Assembly: GCA_030686995.1 (NCBI GenBank)
Contig: CM060702.1
Coordinates: 62,655,340-62,719,339, forward strand
Source of the DNA: Artemisia argyi
Taxonomy: Eukaryota; Streptophyta; Magnoliopsida; Asterales; Asteraceae
Reading direction: 5' to 3'
DNA: 64,000 nt
In this document: positions 9,676-22,744 of the stretch, in pieces
Layout: every line of letters starts with the position of its first letter
How positions within the stretch are numbered: position 1 is the stretch's first letter
Position numbers and translations under genes: made by a program
The notes under the pieces: model-generated
Database searches by the model: none
Seen by the model: the letters and a program-made list of their open reading frames with translations, nothing else
What the model was told of the DNA's origin: nothing

Positions 9676-11543
9676 TGATGTGCGTTTTATTAGTACAAGT
9701 TTTAAATTTATAAGGGTCAATTACCAAATCTAGAAACAACACATACGAGCAAGTGTACTCGTCCGTTATAGCAAGATATGATGGTAAGTCGGGATCGTTA
9801 GCAGGGATTTGGGTGTTTTCAATTGTGAAGAATCTATGTAGCAATAAGCAAAAAAAGGGTGGTAATTGGTTGTCACGATCCAAAATACCATATAAGCAAT
9901 AAGTAACACGAAAATGATGGTTATGTAAATTCAATAAGATTAAAAACTACACTTGCTTAGACTAGTTTACTACTTAATGACACACATGATTGTGTTTACT
10001 TTTGATAATATGTTGATTGTGATAATTAGATGGTGGTCTGATCTATTGTTCTTACAAATTAAACTTTGGCCAAGATCTTAGTTTATAAAAACAAGCTTTA
10101 GGTGTAAACCAATCAATTCAAGATCCATCCAAGGTTCATAAGGTATGATGAATATCTTAAACACAAGAACAAACTCTTATTACAAATCAAATACTCTTAG
10201 GAAATGGTCATTACAAAAGGTAACCCATTCATAGACAAAAAGGTTACAATTGTTTATAAACATCTAAACTTTCATCCAACTAAAGGTTTACAAACAATCC
10301 GATTTGATGTTATAAAAGCATTCTCATTACAATCATACTTCTTGTTTCTTTGTTTAGTCAAGAATAATTATGGTGGAAAACAATCATTCATAGACAAATG
10401 ATTATAACTAGTTGAATAATAACAAATCTTTCGACCCTTGAAACTATTATCAATTAGTTAACCTTGACTCAACAAATGTCACTATGAAACTTAAGGTACA
10501 ATTGGTTCTTAGGATTGACTTGAAATTGAATTAAAACATGTTATCACAATCATAAGCAAACCATTAAATAATAAACATCATCTAAGCAAGTGCACAAAGG
10601 CACTAGCCACTCATAGCAAACATGAACATAAATTCAGAATTTTGAACATTAGAAATCATAATTAAAAGTCTTACAATGATTGAAATAAGATAACAAATGA
10701 TGTAGTAATGATGCCTCAAGTATTGGTGACGACTTCTTGATGTTTTGACCTCCAAATGATGACTTCTTGGACCTCCAAAAGTTTCCTGGGATTTTATGGA
10801 CGAATTTTGGTATGAGAGGGAGTAATGGTGGTAAGAGAAGTGTTCTCTCAAGTTGAGATAGAGAGAAATGGTAAGTGGTGATTTGAAATGCTTGCAAAGT
10901 TCTCTATTTATACTCCTCTCAAGGCTAGGCTCATTAATACATCAACTTGGCCTCCAAGTAGTTTAGAAGGACCTAGAATACCAAAAAGAATGGCCTAGAA
11001 TCGGGTAGAATGAGGTAGAATGAGTTTTTGCAAAATCTGTACGAGGGCTCCATCCGTTTGGATGGTCATCCATCCGATCGGTTGGGCAAAAGTCATAAAC
11101 ATGAAAGTTGTAGATTTTTCTCTTAGCTTTCCGTGGCCGTGAACGGGGGGTCAAACGGAGTCCGTATGCTCAAGTTATGGCCAAAATGGTGAAGGTGTGT
11201 CGGGAACAACGAGTCTTCCAATAATTCTTCGTTTTAGCTTATTTTCTTCATTTCTTTTCTCGTTTTCCCTCTTGTACTTTATTCTTGAGTCTTTTTAGTG
11301 ACAACTTCATGACTTTTATCTTCTCGAACATACTACAAGAGACTTGAATGAGTCGGGAATTCTTCGTACATGCATAAATCTTCGTTTTTGTTCATTTCTT
11401 CGTCTTTTTCATCATTTTCTTGTACTTTAGCTTCCATGAACCTAAAACATGAATTATACTCAATTAAGTACCATAAGTTCATAAAAGTGATCATAAAATC
11501 CACAATAACGCTCCTAAAAACATGTTAATTTTGAGCGTTATCA
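9676..11543 (-). repeat. 5' LTR of the older minus-strand gypsy element
   Basis: About 1868 bp, + strand ends TGATGTGCG...GAGCGTTATCA (minus-strand start TGATAACGCTC, a common plant gypsy LTR start). It abuts the primer site on its left. The matching 3' LTR would lie left of the window, so the target duplication (CTTAT at 11544 is a candidate) cannot be checked. Short open frames inside it show no recognisable domain. Confidence 0.75.
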
Positions 11544-11646
11544 CTTATCCCATTATTTTTTAAAGACGTCTAAAGTTGTGAAAGTCAAAGATGAAGAAAT
11601 GACAAAGACGTCAAGCAACCGTGATGACCGACCCTTAGGGGGAGAT
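11544..11646 (+). other. End of a copia internal region with polypurine tract
   Basis: About 100 bp between the gypsy LTR and the copia LTR. It ends in the polypurine tract AGGGGGAGA (11637-11645) that primes plus-strand synthesis. The rest of this copia element lies beyond the minus-strand gypsy insertion, to the left. Confidence 0.6.
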
Positions 11647-11992
11647 TGTTGGGAACGAAGTTTTACTATTTTATCAAGTCTCGGTCATTTGTAATAACAC
11701 TAGGTTGCTTAGTTATTATTTACTTTCATTTATGTTATGTATTAAGTTTACTAGACTTAAGTTATGTAGTCCATGGGCTCAAAGCCCACACGATTGTAAG
11801 AAGGGAAGGAGTAGGAGTGTTGCCCTAGCTCCTTGCATATAAATACCATGCTTAGGTCTCTTTGTAAACTTGGTTGGTTATGTGAAATATTAAGGAAACT
11901 CTTGCAATTCTAATTCTCTCATTCTCATAATCACCCAAATCCTTATATCTATCTCATTCTTGTTTGTGTGAAATCAATATGGGAACCTAACA
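11647..11992 (+). repeat. Copia-type 3' LTR (346 bp)
   Basis: It begins TGTTGGGAAC directly after a polypurine tract and ends GGGAACCTAACA, with short TGTT...AACA inverted ends. The length and the GGGGGAGATTGTTGGG junction are typical of plant Ty1/copia elements. The sequence following it (GGAAAGAC..) is a coding-like frame of another element, so this copia inserted into that frame. GGAAA is the candidate duplication, whose left copy is outside the window. Confidence 0.75.
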
Positions 11993-11999
11993 GGAAAGA

Positions 12000-12305
12000 C
12001 TTCAAGCTGAACAGGAGGCTATGGCTGTGAATGATTATGAAGAGTGGGAAGCATAGAGGATAAGGATGAATGCTAAAGTTGAACTCTCAAAGCAAGTCAA
12101 AATTGAAGAACAAGAAATGCATGAGTTTGATATAGGTATTTGGCTGAGAGAGTTCACAGAAAAGAAGAAGAAAGAAGTTGCTGCTGGTGCTAGAAAGAAA
12201 AGAAAAATTCTCAGAGGTCCAACACCACTTCAAAAGAGAAAAGAGTATGAGCAATATCTGAAAAATTATGAAGGGCTGGAAGCTGGTGCAATTGAAGAAC
12301 AAGAC
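12000..12305 (+). pseudogene. Copia accessory ORF, upstream part
   Basis: The frame reads ERLQAEQEAMAVNDYEEWEA, a stop, then a Lys/Glu-rich stretch to the break at 12305. GPTPLQKRKEYEQYLKNYEG matches a motif I know from C-terminal accessory regions of Asteraceae copia polyproteins (..PPTKAQ..YLKNMEG..). It continues, with a frameshift, at 29242 beyond the AAGAC duplication. The function of this accessory region is not established. It is broken by stops, a frameshift and a 16.9 kb insertion. Confidence 0.6.
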
Positions 12306-13748
12306 TGATGAGGCGAAAAGTGTACCACTTTTAAAGGGTCATTTAAGCCTGAATTCGAGATTATTTGATCAAATATTACCCTAAATCGTTCCTTTTGTCA
12401 TTTTAGGTTCTTTTGGAGAGAAATCTGGAAAAGGGAGCATTTTGGGCGTTTTTGGAGCATAAAAGTGAAGAAAGCGGATAAGTCTCAAAATTCCTTGCTG
12501 GAACAGTACCTGACGGTGTCAAGGTTTTACACATGACGGCGTCAAGAGTTACAAAAGAGGTGGATGTCGAACTTAAAGCGTGACGGCCCAGAGATTTTCA
12601 AGCTTATGGCCTGACGGCGTCACCAAGGCCGTCAGGGTCCAAATGCTAGTGACGGCCCAGAGTATTTTTCTACATGACGGCGTCAGGAATGGATCTAGGC
12701 AATACAAATTTTATCATGGCGGCGAGTTGACGGCCTCATAACTTAATACATGACGCCGTCACGATGTAAAATCTAGATATAGATTTCCAATTTTCATTCA
12801 TTAGTGTGCAACTTTAAGGGAATAAACCCTAGGCCGAATTTTATAGCTTTTTCAAGGGTTCCAAAACCTTGAATCTTCCATGTTCAATTGAAGATAAGTA
12901 TTTATCCAAATCATTCAATATGTCTATGTGTTGTGTGATTATATCTTACGCTTGTCTTCTCTTTAACATGCTAGGCTAGATCTTTATTGTGTTTACTTAG
13001 ATGTAGTGAAACCTAGATGTTAATTATGGGTTGATTTTTTGTTTATAATTGTTACGGATGATTGTATTCAATGTTAGGCTTAAGAAAATTGGCAGACTTC
13101 CATTGGTAACTTGCTTGAACGTCTTAAGAAACATGATCGGAGGTGTACTATGATTTTTTGTTGTATTTAATGCGTAAGAGAATTCTAATGATCCCATGTT
13201 AGGAGCTTCTAACGGATCGACATAGGAGTGAAGTAGGATCTTATAGAGTTAGGGAATATTGTACACGGCCCCACGACTAGTATTAAGGAATATGACCCGT
13301 CATCCATGCAATTGTAACAAGCTAATCAACCTGTAAATGATATCTAAGGAGTAATGAAACCTAAGTAAATAAAACTTTCCTCATTTTTGTTTCCACCACA
13401 TTAGTATAATTAGTTTAATTTTCATTTCTTTTATTTTATTTTGATTGCATTAGTTGTTATTTGGGTTAGTTGGCTAGCAACTAATTTCACCCACTCCTTC
13501 CAAAACCGAGATTTTAACTGCTTTCATAAAAATATAAAAATACAAAAAGAATCATCCCTCACATCTATACCTAGTTTAGTAGACTTTCAAATAATAGCGA
13601 CAATATTCCTGAGTTGAACGATCAATCCCCCGGTACTTGTCACTATACTATACTATAATGATCAGGTACACTGCCTGGTGGGGTTTGTAAGCTTCTCGAG
13701 ATCCCTTGAGAGGTAAAACCTGTTGCGAGGGCGCAATTCCCCGTATCA
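12306..13748 (+). repeat. 5' LTR of the 12306-29241 element
   Basis: 1443 bp, TGATGAGG...CGTATCA. It carries a decayed TGACG-N-CGTCA array: perfect sites at 12534, 12612, 12675 and 12751, mutated ones at 12511 and 12728, and half-sites TGACGGCCC near 12580 and 12649. Where its 3' partner has CTATATATAG (about 20460), this copy reads CTAGATATAG (about 12773-12782), so the TATA box looks damaged. Confidence 0.88.
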
Positions 13749-13754
13749 ATTTTT

Positions 13755-13772
13755 TAGCGCCGTTGTCGGGGA
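13755..13772 (+). other. Degenerate primer binding site
   Basis: TAGCGCCGTTGTCGGGGA, the tRNA-Asp type site with two apparent transitions, six bases after the 5' LTR. Confidence 0.75.
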
Positions 13773-13917
13773 ATAGTTATTGTCTAGGTTAGGATTTCTT
13801 TTTATTAGGTCTACTTGCTAGATTCCTTTCTAGTAAGGTTTTATTTTTATTTTTAGGTTTTCTTTAGTCTATCTTATTTCTTCATTTCTTTGTTCATAAC
13901 TTTCACCATCCGACATC

Positions 13918-15239
13918 ATGGAAGGTGGTAATATGTTTGAACCCATCAACCCACCACAACAAAACCACCCACAAAACCCACCATTAGCAAACCAACCTCC
14001 TAGGCCCCGAACTTTAGGAGAGTATTCCCGTCCTAGCTACCAAGGCTATCATAACACTATTGAGCTCACTCAAGGAGCCAATGTGTCCCCCTTGCGATCC
14101 GACACCATCCGGTTGGTGCAAAGCGGATGTGCGTTCCATGGACTTCGCTCCAAAGATCCTAACCAACATCTCAAGGATTTCCTTAAAATCGTAGATTCCA
14201 TAGACCTTGATGTTGCAACTAGAGAGTCGACCCTATTACGCCTATTCCAATTCTCTCTACGCGATCAAGAAAGTCAATGGCTTGAACTTTTCCCGCGGGA
14301 TCCATCACCTCATGGGATGATCTCACTACTCGTTTCCTTGCTCAATTTTTCCTACCGGGGAGAACTACCAAGCTTAGAAATGATATCTTGATGTTCCAAC
14401 AACGTCAAGGTGAAACCTTCTATGAAGCATGGACTCGATACAAGGATTTACTCCAAAAAGTCCCTCATCATGGCATAGAACCATGGCTCCAAATTCAAAT
14501 CTTCTACGATAAAGTTAATTATCAAACGAGAAGGGCCATAGATTACACTACCAATGGTAGACTAAACAGACTTAGCATTGATAAATGCCGGGAAGTTCTT
14601 GAGGGGTTAGCACAATACGAAGAAGAAGGATGGGAGGATCCGATGTTTTCAAAAGAAGAGAATCTAGATCACATAAACGCTACCCAAGAACAATTATTGG
14701 AAAATATCGAGAGGCAGGTTAAGGAATTGATGAGGGCTAAAAGGCCTGCAGCTAAAGCCGCAATGAGTCCTGATAGACATGTGAGTGCAATTCGCAAGTA
14801 CACTTTTCCGGAACGTTCACGACAAGAGGAGATCAAAGGGATAATGATAACCTTCATGAATAATCAGGAGAAACATATTTAGCGCTTAGAAACTCGCATG
14901 GAAAGCACTAGGAATGCTTTTATGGACTTGGCTGATGAATTTATATCAAGAATTAAGGAGAAGATTAGGGAAAAATCCACACCGAGGAAAATTGAAAAAA
15001 TCTTTGAACTCCCAACCCCTTTGGTGTGTGACGGAGGGGATGATGGAAAACCCTCTCCAAGTGCTTCACCTTCAATTACCCCTTACTTCTATGAGCGTCC
15101 TCAAGAAGAGAAGAACTTGCAATTTCACAACATCTTCGTTGGAAGTTTGCAAGTCACGCTCCCCAATTTGCATAAGAAACTTTCCTTTGGTTTTAAACCT
15201 GGTGTGAAAAGGGTGCACTTCAAAAACACTTCAGCTTGA
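13918..15239 (+). pseudogene. gag pseudogene with a divergent C-terminus
   Basis: The N-terminus is close to the 745-aa proteins (MEGGN.FEPI, FQFSLRDQESQWL). A one-base deletion near 14290 moves the frame, which then continues from about 14300 (LRNDILMFQQRQ, YKDLLQKVPHHGIEPWL) to a TAG at 14880. The same frame reopens through 15239. After the capsid region it departs completely from its relatives. It lacks the zinc knuckle and protease and instead has a Lys/Arg-rich segment and a C-terminus ending KRVHFKNTSA. So gag in this subfamily was either truncated or joined to other sequence (inference). Expected role: particle protein, now broken by one frameshift and one stop. Confidence 0.75.
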
Positions 15240-16063
15240 GAAACCTCAATGGAACAACTCCTTCCCTCACCCACTATTTACCAATATGAGGATTACGACC
15301 TAAGTGGGATTGTGAGTAGCCCTATTCATAACCACACCTCACTTCGTGATAGTAACAAAATGTTTGACCCTCGTGGACTCCACTAACGGGAATGACTATT
15401 CATAGTTTATAACCTTGATTAGCTATTAACAATAGTGCAGGGACTAAATTTGAAATTGTCACAAAGTGTCCATAATACGGGCATCTAACGGCGTTAGAAT
15501 TTACTCTTGACGCCGTCACCTCGCATTCTCAGCAATATTAACCTCATCTCCATCACTTTCAACACATACCCCACAAACCATATCCAATTGCTACTTCACC
15601 TCCGAGTCTTCAAGGTCAAATCCAACATCTTCCATGACCGATCTCCACATGGTAAGTAACTTTTCTTCATCCTTATTCATTCAATTATCCTTAGGACCCA
15701 CCAGTTTTGAAAACCCCCATCATCCGAAACCCTAACATTGATTCATTATTAGAACTCATAATGTCCTTCTATAGGTATTGTGTAACCATAATTAAGGCAT
15801 TGGGTAGTAATGATTTATAGGAATCATGAGTCAATTGCGGAAAAAAATTTCGCACCACGAATTTTTTGATCCCCCACCCATGTTTTCTGTAAAAAGGGGT
15901 GTTTGGCTCATGGATTTGGAGTTTGAAAATTGATTTTTCCCTCGTAATTGCATGGTTCAATATTTTTTGGGTCTGACGGCGCCAGGATTTGTGGTCTGAC
16001 AGCTTAACTCCATAGAACTCTTATTCTAATCACCTCCATTCCGTTCCATCTTTTCCCAGGAAA
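15240..16063 (+). other. Non-coding spacer between gag and ORF1-like pseudogenes
   Basis: No supportable ORF. It contains a mutated palindrome CTAACGGCGTTAG (about 15486) and a perfect TGACGCCGTCA (about 15509), plus a degenerate copy near 15974 (TGACGGCGCCA). The motif is therefore not limited to the LTRs. Confidence 0.5.
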
Positions 16064-17367
16064 ATGAGCAAGCGCACCCGACAACACCGAGGGAGTTCAT
16101 CAAGGTCCCAACATGTGAACTTTGGTGACATGGTTCGTAGTTGGGGTGTGTTTGAGGATAATACTTCTACAACCAAGTATGCTGAACTACTCTACCACCA
16201 CATCGACGCGGGGGCAGTGATTGATTGGGACTTTTTGATGGCCCAGGGCCTGGAGAATGCTTTCCTTGAAAGGCCGGATCCAAACTGATGCATTTACGGG
16301 TCCTCAATGGGAAGGTTGTTTCGGATGAGGGAAACAGTTTATAGTGAGTTGGTTAGAGAATTCTTTGCTACTTTTCACTTCGATTTGGCTGAGGCTAGAA
16401 CGGATATGGGTGGTACTACCATTTATTTTAGGCTAGGGGAGAACTTAGGTCATGCTCGGTTACAGAGTTTGGGTGGAGATTGGGTTTGTATAGTCATAAT
16501 GAGGCCGTTCAGGGTGGTTTTATGCAGAGACTGATGGATGGAGAGACGATGAGGAGTGACTTGAGGTGTGCTATGTTCTGGCCGAATATTAGGAATGGGG
16601 AGTATACCTCGACTACTGGGGCAGCCTCCATTAGGGATCCTAGGATCTGGTTAGCCCACAGATGCATCACCTACAATTTGGTAGGACGTCATGGCTCCAC
16701 TCACCGCGTCACTGCTTCAGACATTTTCTACCTATACACCATGTTTTCTGAGGATGTGTATTGTATCATCCCATTCTGGGTGGCGAGTTATCTGAAGACA
16801 AGTATAGGGGAGAGGGATGGTGACAAGATCTGTGGAGGGATGTTTGTGACCTACTTGGCTCGTTCTTATGGGATCCTTGTGCCGGAGATCATGGGATACC
16901 TGAGTGACTGTGGTGCATGCAGGGTGGTGAGGGCCAAGTCCCTCAAGCAGATGAGTATAGTGATGGAGTTGGGGGATGGATCCTTTGCTTGGTATGTTGT
17001 AGGTGGAGCGGCTGCTACTGATGATTATGAGGATGATGATGAGGGTGCACCCCAGCAGCAGCAGTATGGGGACTATGAGGTTGGCTCTAAGGACTACTAA
17101 CGGCACATGGGTCGGGGAGATTGGCAGGCGCATCAGGGGGCTTGGATGGGTCAGATGGATGCATGGAGAGCCACCAGTGACCAGAGGTTTGACTAGATGT
17201 ATGATCACACAGTTCGCCAGAGGCAGCATCTTTCGACCCGTGATCACATCGAGCCTCAGTTGCAGATCGACCCATTCCCTGGACGCGAGCAGGACTATCC
17301 TCCCTACAGGTACACCGGGCACCTCCCTCTTGGCTATGATTACCGCTATGGTCCCCCTCCCCAGTGA
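16064..17367 (+). pseudogene. Athila ORF1-like (putative plant transposon protein) pseudogene
   Basis: The start ATG at 16064 opens MSKRTRQHRG. The frame passes a TGA (16286-16288), runs to about 16480, then shifts, and continues to TAA 17098-17100. It is readable in the same frame through one more TAG to TGA at 17367. Diagnostic blocks are YSELVREFFATFHFD, a FRLG block, SIRDPRIWLAHRCITYNLVGR, VTASDIFYLYTMF and GGMFVTYLARSYGI. These match the Athila ORF1 / plant transposon protein family as I know it from Asteraceae and other dicots, whose molecular role is unknown. The C-terminal tail is acidic, then Gln-rich, then Tyr/Pro-rich. Neither 745-aa element carries this gene. It is inactive because of three stops and a frameshift. 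Confidence 0.8.
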
Positions 17368-19356
17368 TTTGTCATGTTATGTTATGATCTTTGGACAGTT
17401 TATTTGTGGTTGTACGCTCAAAAACAATTTATCTTCTAATAATTTAGGATGTGGCCTCTGTTGGCCTTGGATACTTTTTATTTATTTTTGTTATTATGCA
17501 TGTAGGATTTTAATTTCATGGTTGTTTATTTTTCAGTTTTTATTTGTTTGACTTTTATTTATTTGTTCGATGTTATTTGCTTCCGTATGCGTGTTTTATT
17601 TTTATTGTTGGTAGATCATGTTTCATACTAAAATTGTGAAAATGCTTTATTTTGTTGTTTAACTTCGTCTTAACTTCATATAAAGGTATTTTGCAAAAAC
17701 TAATGTAAGGGGAAACCCCAAATTTGTTTCTAAGAACAAAAATGATCATGATTCGCCACAATATCAAATGAACATGTATATTAGTATTTGTTAGAATCAA
17801 ATGCTTGTATCGAGTCATAATGATGTTTTGCAGGATTTTCCAGGAAGTAGGACATAAGTTTTTCCAAAAATTTTCTGGAAACTTAACATAAAGATTTCTG
17901 CAGGTCACTTCTGACGGCGTCAGGGTTTAAAACCTGACGGCGTCACGTGTAAAATTCTGAAAATTTTACGAGTTTTGTTTTTCTAACGGAGTCTGTAAAG
18001 TTTTTGTTAATTCTTTAGTTTTATAAACTCCGGGAAATCAGCAAACATTCATTCCACAAGCATTATGTCCCTTTCATTCCTAAAAAGTAACTTTAAGATA
18101 TATATGCTATTTTTCTAGGATTTGTTAGTATATATAGATTGCCGCCGATTTTACGCGAGGTTGCCTTGATTGTTTTCTCAGGTTTAACAGGTTATATATG
18201 ACAAGAAGATGATTTATATTTCTGGAAGGGAAGCTTTGAACGTTCATTTTCTTGGAGGAAGATCTAACCTTGTTGACACACTATCCATACCGAACGAATC
18301 AGGGGAATATTTTTGTTTTCATTCCTTTACCTATTTTACTTTTAAATTCTTTAATTGAACATTGTGTACAATGTTCATCCTAAGTGTAAGTCAAGGGTAA
18401 ATGATGATACCTTTTAGGATACTATTGCACTTGAGTTTGTTTGTTTAATGGTAGGTGTGTAATAAAACTAAGAGAAATACTTGTTAGTGTAATTTTAGCG
18501 CTAAATTTAATTTTTTTTACATTATTTAGGAGTGAAACGTTAGCCTTAACAAGCATCTCATGGATAGGAGTTATATGACTAGCACAAAACCGTACCATTC
18601 GAAAAAATTTTTCACCCAAACATGTGAGGTTCGCCTTTAGATTTGAATGGAAAAGCATTCATTATTAGTGCTTATGAGTGTACCGGTAGCATTTAGATTC
18701 TAGAACTTGCGTTAGTGATACATCCCAATACCGCTAGTGAGACTACATTCGTGTAGTAGGATTTACTACATGATAAGAGGCATTAGGATAACCCTTGTGT
18801 TAAACCCGTATCATAATTACTTGACCAATTAAGTCATATTACTTGACTAGTAAAGTCAATTAATTTTCCCACACCTTAGCGTTGCACTTATTTTTATTAC
18901 ACGATACCCCTAGTACACCCCTCCGAACCAATCTTTTCGTTTCTAACTTTAAGCATTTTGCTTAAAGGAAGAATTTGTTACAACCCACCCAAATCTGCAA
19001 CCAAATCGCATTAGCTTTCCGTGTATGTACTCATCTTTAGTGCATTATTGTTATTTGTTTAAACCCTTAGTTAATTATCTAATTGATTACATGGTTGCTA
19101 AGTCGAGTTATATCTTGTACATATTGTTTTGGGATGATTAGGACTCATGGGTAAAGTACTTGTGTTTTGGAGTAATGGGGAAGAACATCTTATATTACCC
19201 CCATATGTGTCTTAATCTTAAAGAGTACTCCAGGTGTTTTGATTATCTTGATTCGAGTCATTAGACTAGTTTATTGTAAAGTATGTAAAAATTCAAGTGT
19301 AAGGGAATGTATATTCCCTATGATGTATTATTTTGGATGGTAGGGTAAGAGTGTAT

Positions 19357-19402
<46 letters not shown>

Positions 19403-19989
19403 AAGAAAAAAAAATTGAAAAAAAAAAGAAAAAGAGGAAAACATACGGACTACCATCCCGTTTCATTCTATGTTTATTTTATGTTTTGTTATTTTTGATT
19501 TATTAGCTTAAGTCGAGTCGAGTCTTGGCTTAGCAACGCCATATTATACATGTAATTAACCAAGATGATTAACTCGCCACCAGTAAATATTGCTTTATCC
19601 AACAAAACCGTGTATTCCATATCCCTATACCTAACGTTATAACCCTTTAAAAGACCTCTTTGATAGTTTATCCTAGGTGCTTACGCCAAGTGGTGGAGGT
19701 TTGATCCTTACCCAAACCTATGGTAATCTATTTGCTATGACAAGTAGTGAGAGATGTTTTCCATTTCCATATTGTGATACATACTTTATTACACCCGAGA
19801 GATGTGAGTATCTAAACACTATTTGTGAGGTGCTAGTGTATGACCTCCGTGCTTGTTTTTGGTTTTTAGTGGAATGATTATTTGATGTAATTACTTTTAT
19901 ATTAGTGTTAAATGACCCCTAACTTGTATTTTGATTAGAATAAAAGCGCATTTGCTTGAGGACAAGCAAATCTCAAGTGTAAGGGTATT
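17368..19989 (+). other. Non-coding 3' internal region of the 12306-29241 element
   Basis: Collinear with the 3' region of the younger elements. It shows TGACGGCGTCA pairs at about 17912 and 17936, the hairpin GAACATTG-TGTA-CAATGTTC (18357-18376, stem kept and loop changed), a long A tract at about 19359-19400, and AAGTGTAAGGG before the 3' LTR. No credible ORF. Confidence 0.7.
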
Positions 19990-21297
19990 TGATGAGGCGA
20001 AAAGTGTACCGCTTTTAAGGGGTCATTTAAGCCCGAATTCGAGATTATTTGATCAAATATTACCCTAAATCGTTCCTTTTGTCATTTTAGGTACTTTTGG
20101 AGAGAAATCTGGAAAATGGAGCATTTTGGACGTTTTTGGAGCATAAAAGTGAAGAAAACGGCTAAGTCTCAACATTCCTTGCTGGAATAGTACCTGACGG
20201 CGTCAAGCTTTTACACATGAAGGCGTCAAGAGTTACAAAGGAGGTGGATGTGGAACTTAAAGCGTGACGGCTCAGAGAGTTTTCAAGCTTATGGCCTGAC
20301 GACGTCACTAAGGCCGTCAGGGTCCAAATGCTAGTGACGGCCCAGAGTATTTTTCTACATGACGGCATCAGTAATGGATCTAGGCAATATGAATTTTATC
20401 TTGGCGGCGAGTTGACGGCGTCACAACTTAATACATGACGCCGTCACGATGTAAAATCTATATATAGTTTTCCAATTTTCATTCATTAGTGTGCAACTTT
20501 GAGGGAATAAACCCTAGGCCGAATTTTACAGCTTTTTCAAGGGTTCCAACCCCTTGAATCTTCCATGTTCAATTGAAGATAAGTATTTATCCAAATCATT
20601 CAATATGTCTATGTGTTGTGTGATTATATCTTACACTTGTCTTCTCTTTAACATGCTAGGCTAGATCTTTATTGTGTTTGCTTAGATGTAGTGAAACCTA
20701 GATGTTAATTATGGGTTGATTGTTTGTTTATAATTGTTACGGATGATTGTATTCGATGTTAGGCTTAAGAAAACTGGCATACTTCCATTGGTAACTTGCT
20801 TGAACGTCTTAAGAAACATGATCGGAGGTGTACTACTATTTTTGGTTGTATTTAATGCGTAAGAGAATTCTAATGATCCCATGTTAGGAGCTTCTAACGG
20901 CTCGACATAGGAGTGAAGTAGGATCTTATAGAGTTAGGGAATATTGTACACGGCCCTACGACTAGTATTAAGGAATATGACCCATCATCCATGCAATTGT
21001 AACAAGCTAATTAACCTGTAAAAGATATATAGGGAGTAATGAAACCTAAGTAAACACAACGTTCCTCGTTATTGTTTCCACCACATTAGTATAATTAGTT
21101 TAATTTTCATTTCTTTTACTTTATTTTGATTGCATTAGTTGTTATTTGGGTTAGTTGGCTAGCAACTAATTCCGCCCACTTCTTCTAAAACTGAGATTTT
21201 AATTGCTTTCATAAAAATATAAAAATACAAAAAGAATCATCCCTCACCTCTAGACCTAGTTTAGTAGACTTTCTAATCCTAGCGACACTATTCCTGA
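19990..21297 (+). repeat. 3' LTR of the 12306-29241 element, first part
   Basis: Starts TGATGAGG. It is interrupted at CCTGA (21293-21297) by the element at 21298-29100 and resumes at 29106. The TGACG array and an apparently intact CTATATATAG box (about 20460) are retained. Confidence 0.88.
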
Positions 21298-22744
21298 TGA
21301 TAAGGTGAAAATGAACCACTTTTAGGGGGTCATTTAAGCCCGAATCCGAACTTATTTGATCAAATATTGCCCTAAATCGTTCGTTTTGTGATTTTAGGTA
21401 CTTGGAGAGTGAATTCTGGAAAAGAAGCCATTTTGGACGTTTTTGGAGCATAAAAGTGAAGAAAACGGCAAAGTCTCAATTTTCCATGCTGGGAACAGTA
21501 GGTGACGGCGTCAAAAGTAATTTCCTGACGGCGTCAAACCTCAATAATAAAATCCGAGAGTTCATGAAGGCGTCAAGAGTTGTCCTGACGGCATCAAACC
21601 CCAAGAATTAAAATCTGTAGTTGATGACGGCGTCACACACAGGGCGTCAAGAGTAATTTGTGTGACGGCCTAGGCCTTGCCGGCGTCAGAAGTAGATCAA
21701 GGCCGTCCGAGGAAGTATTTGGCGGCGAGATGACGGCGTCACACCTTTGTTCTTGACGCCGTCATCCCTATTTTCCTATATATAGTTTTCTAGTTTTTCA
21801 CATTTAAAGAGAGGAGTTTTGGGAGAAACCCTAAAGACGATTTTGGTGTAACTTTACAGGTTTTTCAAGGGTTCTAACCCCTTGATACCTTGCATGATTA
21901 ATCAAGATAAGTGTTCTTCTAATTCAATCAATATGTCTATGTGTTGGTTGTCTATATCATGTTCTTGTCTTAATTCTATCATGCTAGGCTAGATCTCTTT
22001 TGTGTTTGCTTAGATCTAATGAAACCTAGATATTGATTATGTGTTGATTACTTGTTTATTCTTGTCTTGGATGAATGATTTATATGTTAGGCTTAAGAAA
22101 ACTGGCAGATCTCCAAATGGTAACATGCTTGAACGTCTTAAGAAACATGAACCGAGGCGCACTAGGTCTTTATTGGTTGTATTTAATGCATGAGCCACTG
22201 TTTACAATCCCTATAGTTGTGCTGGGCATGGTGTAGGAGGAGATAAGAGCTTATAGAATTGGGGAGTTATGTGTGCCACCCCATGAATGGTATTAAGGAA
22301 TACGATCCGTCATCCATGCAATTATAACAAGTAATTAACGTGTAAAAGATATCTAGGGAGTAGTGAAATCTAAGTAAACACATTTTCTCCAATTACTGCT
22401 CACAACCTTAGTTTAATTAGTTTATTTTCTTTTTTTATTATTTTATTTTGATTGCATCTTAGTATTGGGTTAGTTGAATAGCAACTAATTCTGCCCACTC
22501 TTCCAAAACCCGAGATTTTACTTGCTTTCATAAAAATATAAAAACACAAAAATAATCATCCCTTGCCTTTAGAACTAGTATTTAGGCTTTCTAATCCTAG
22601 CGACACTATTCCTAAGCTGAACGATCAATCCCCCGGTACTTGTCACTATACTATACTACAACGATCAGGTACACTGCCTGGTGGGGGTTGTAAGCTTCTC
22701 GAGATCCCTCGAGAGGTAAAGCCTGTTGCGATTCCCACGCATCA
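21298..22744 (+). repeat. 5' LTR of the 21298-29100 element
   Basis: Contains perfect TGACG-N-CGTCA sites at 21503, 21525, 21625, 21731 and 21754. Decayed ones lie between them (for example GACGGCATCA near 21596), followed by a CTATATATAG box at about 21776-21785. The primer site region at 22751-22769 reads TGGCGCCGCAGCCCGGGGA, one base longer than usual. Confidence 0.9.

Noticed and set aside
16732..17551. 196-codon minus and 182-codon plus frames over the ORF1-like pseudogene
   Set aside because: Alternative frames of the ORF1-like sequence; the recognised protein blocks are in the other frame.
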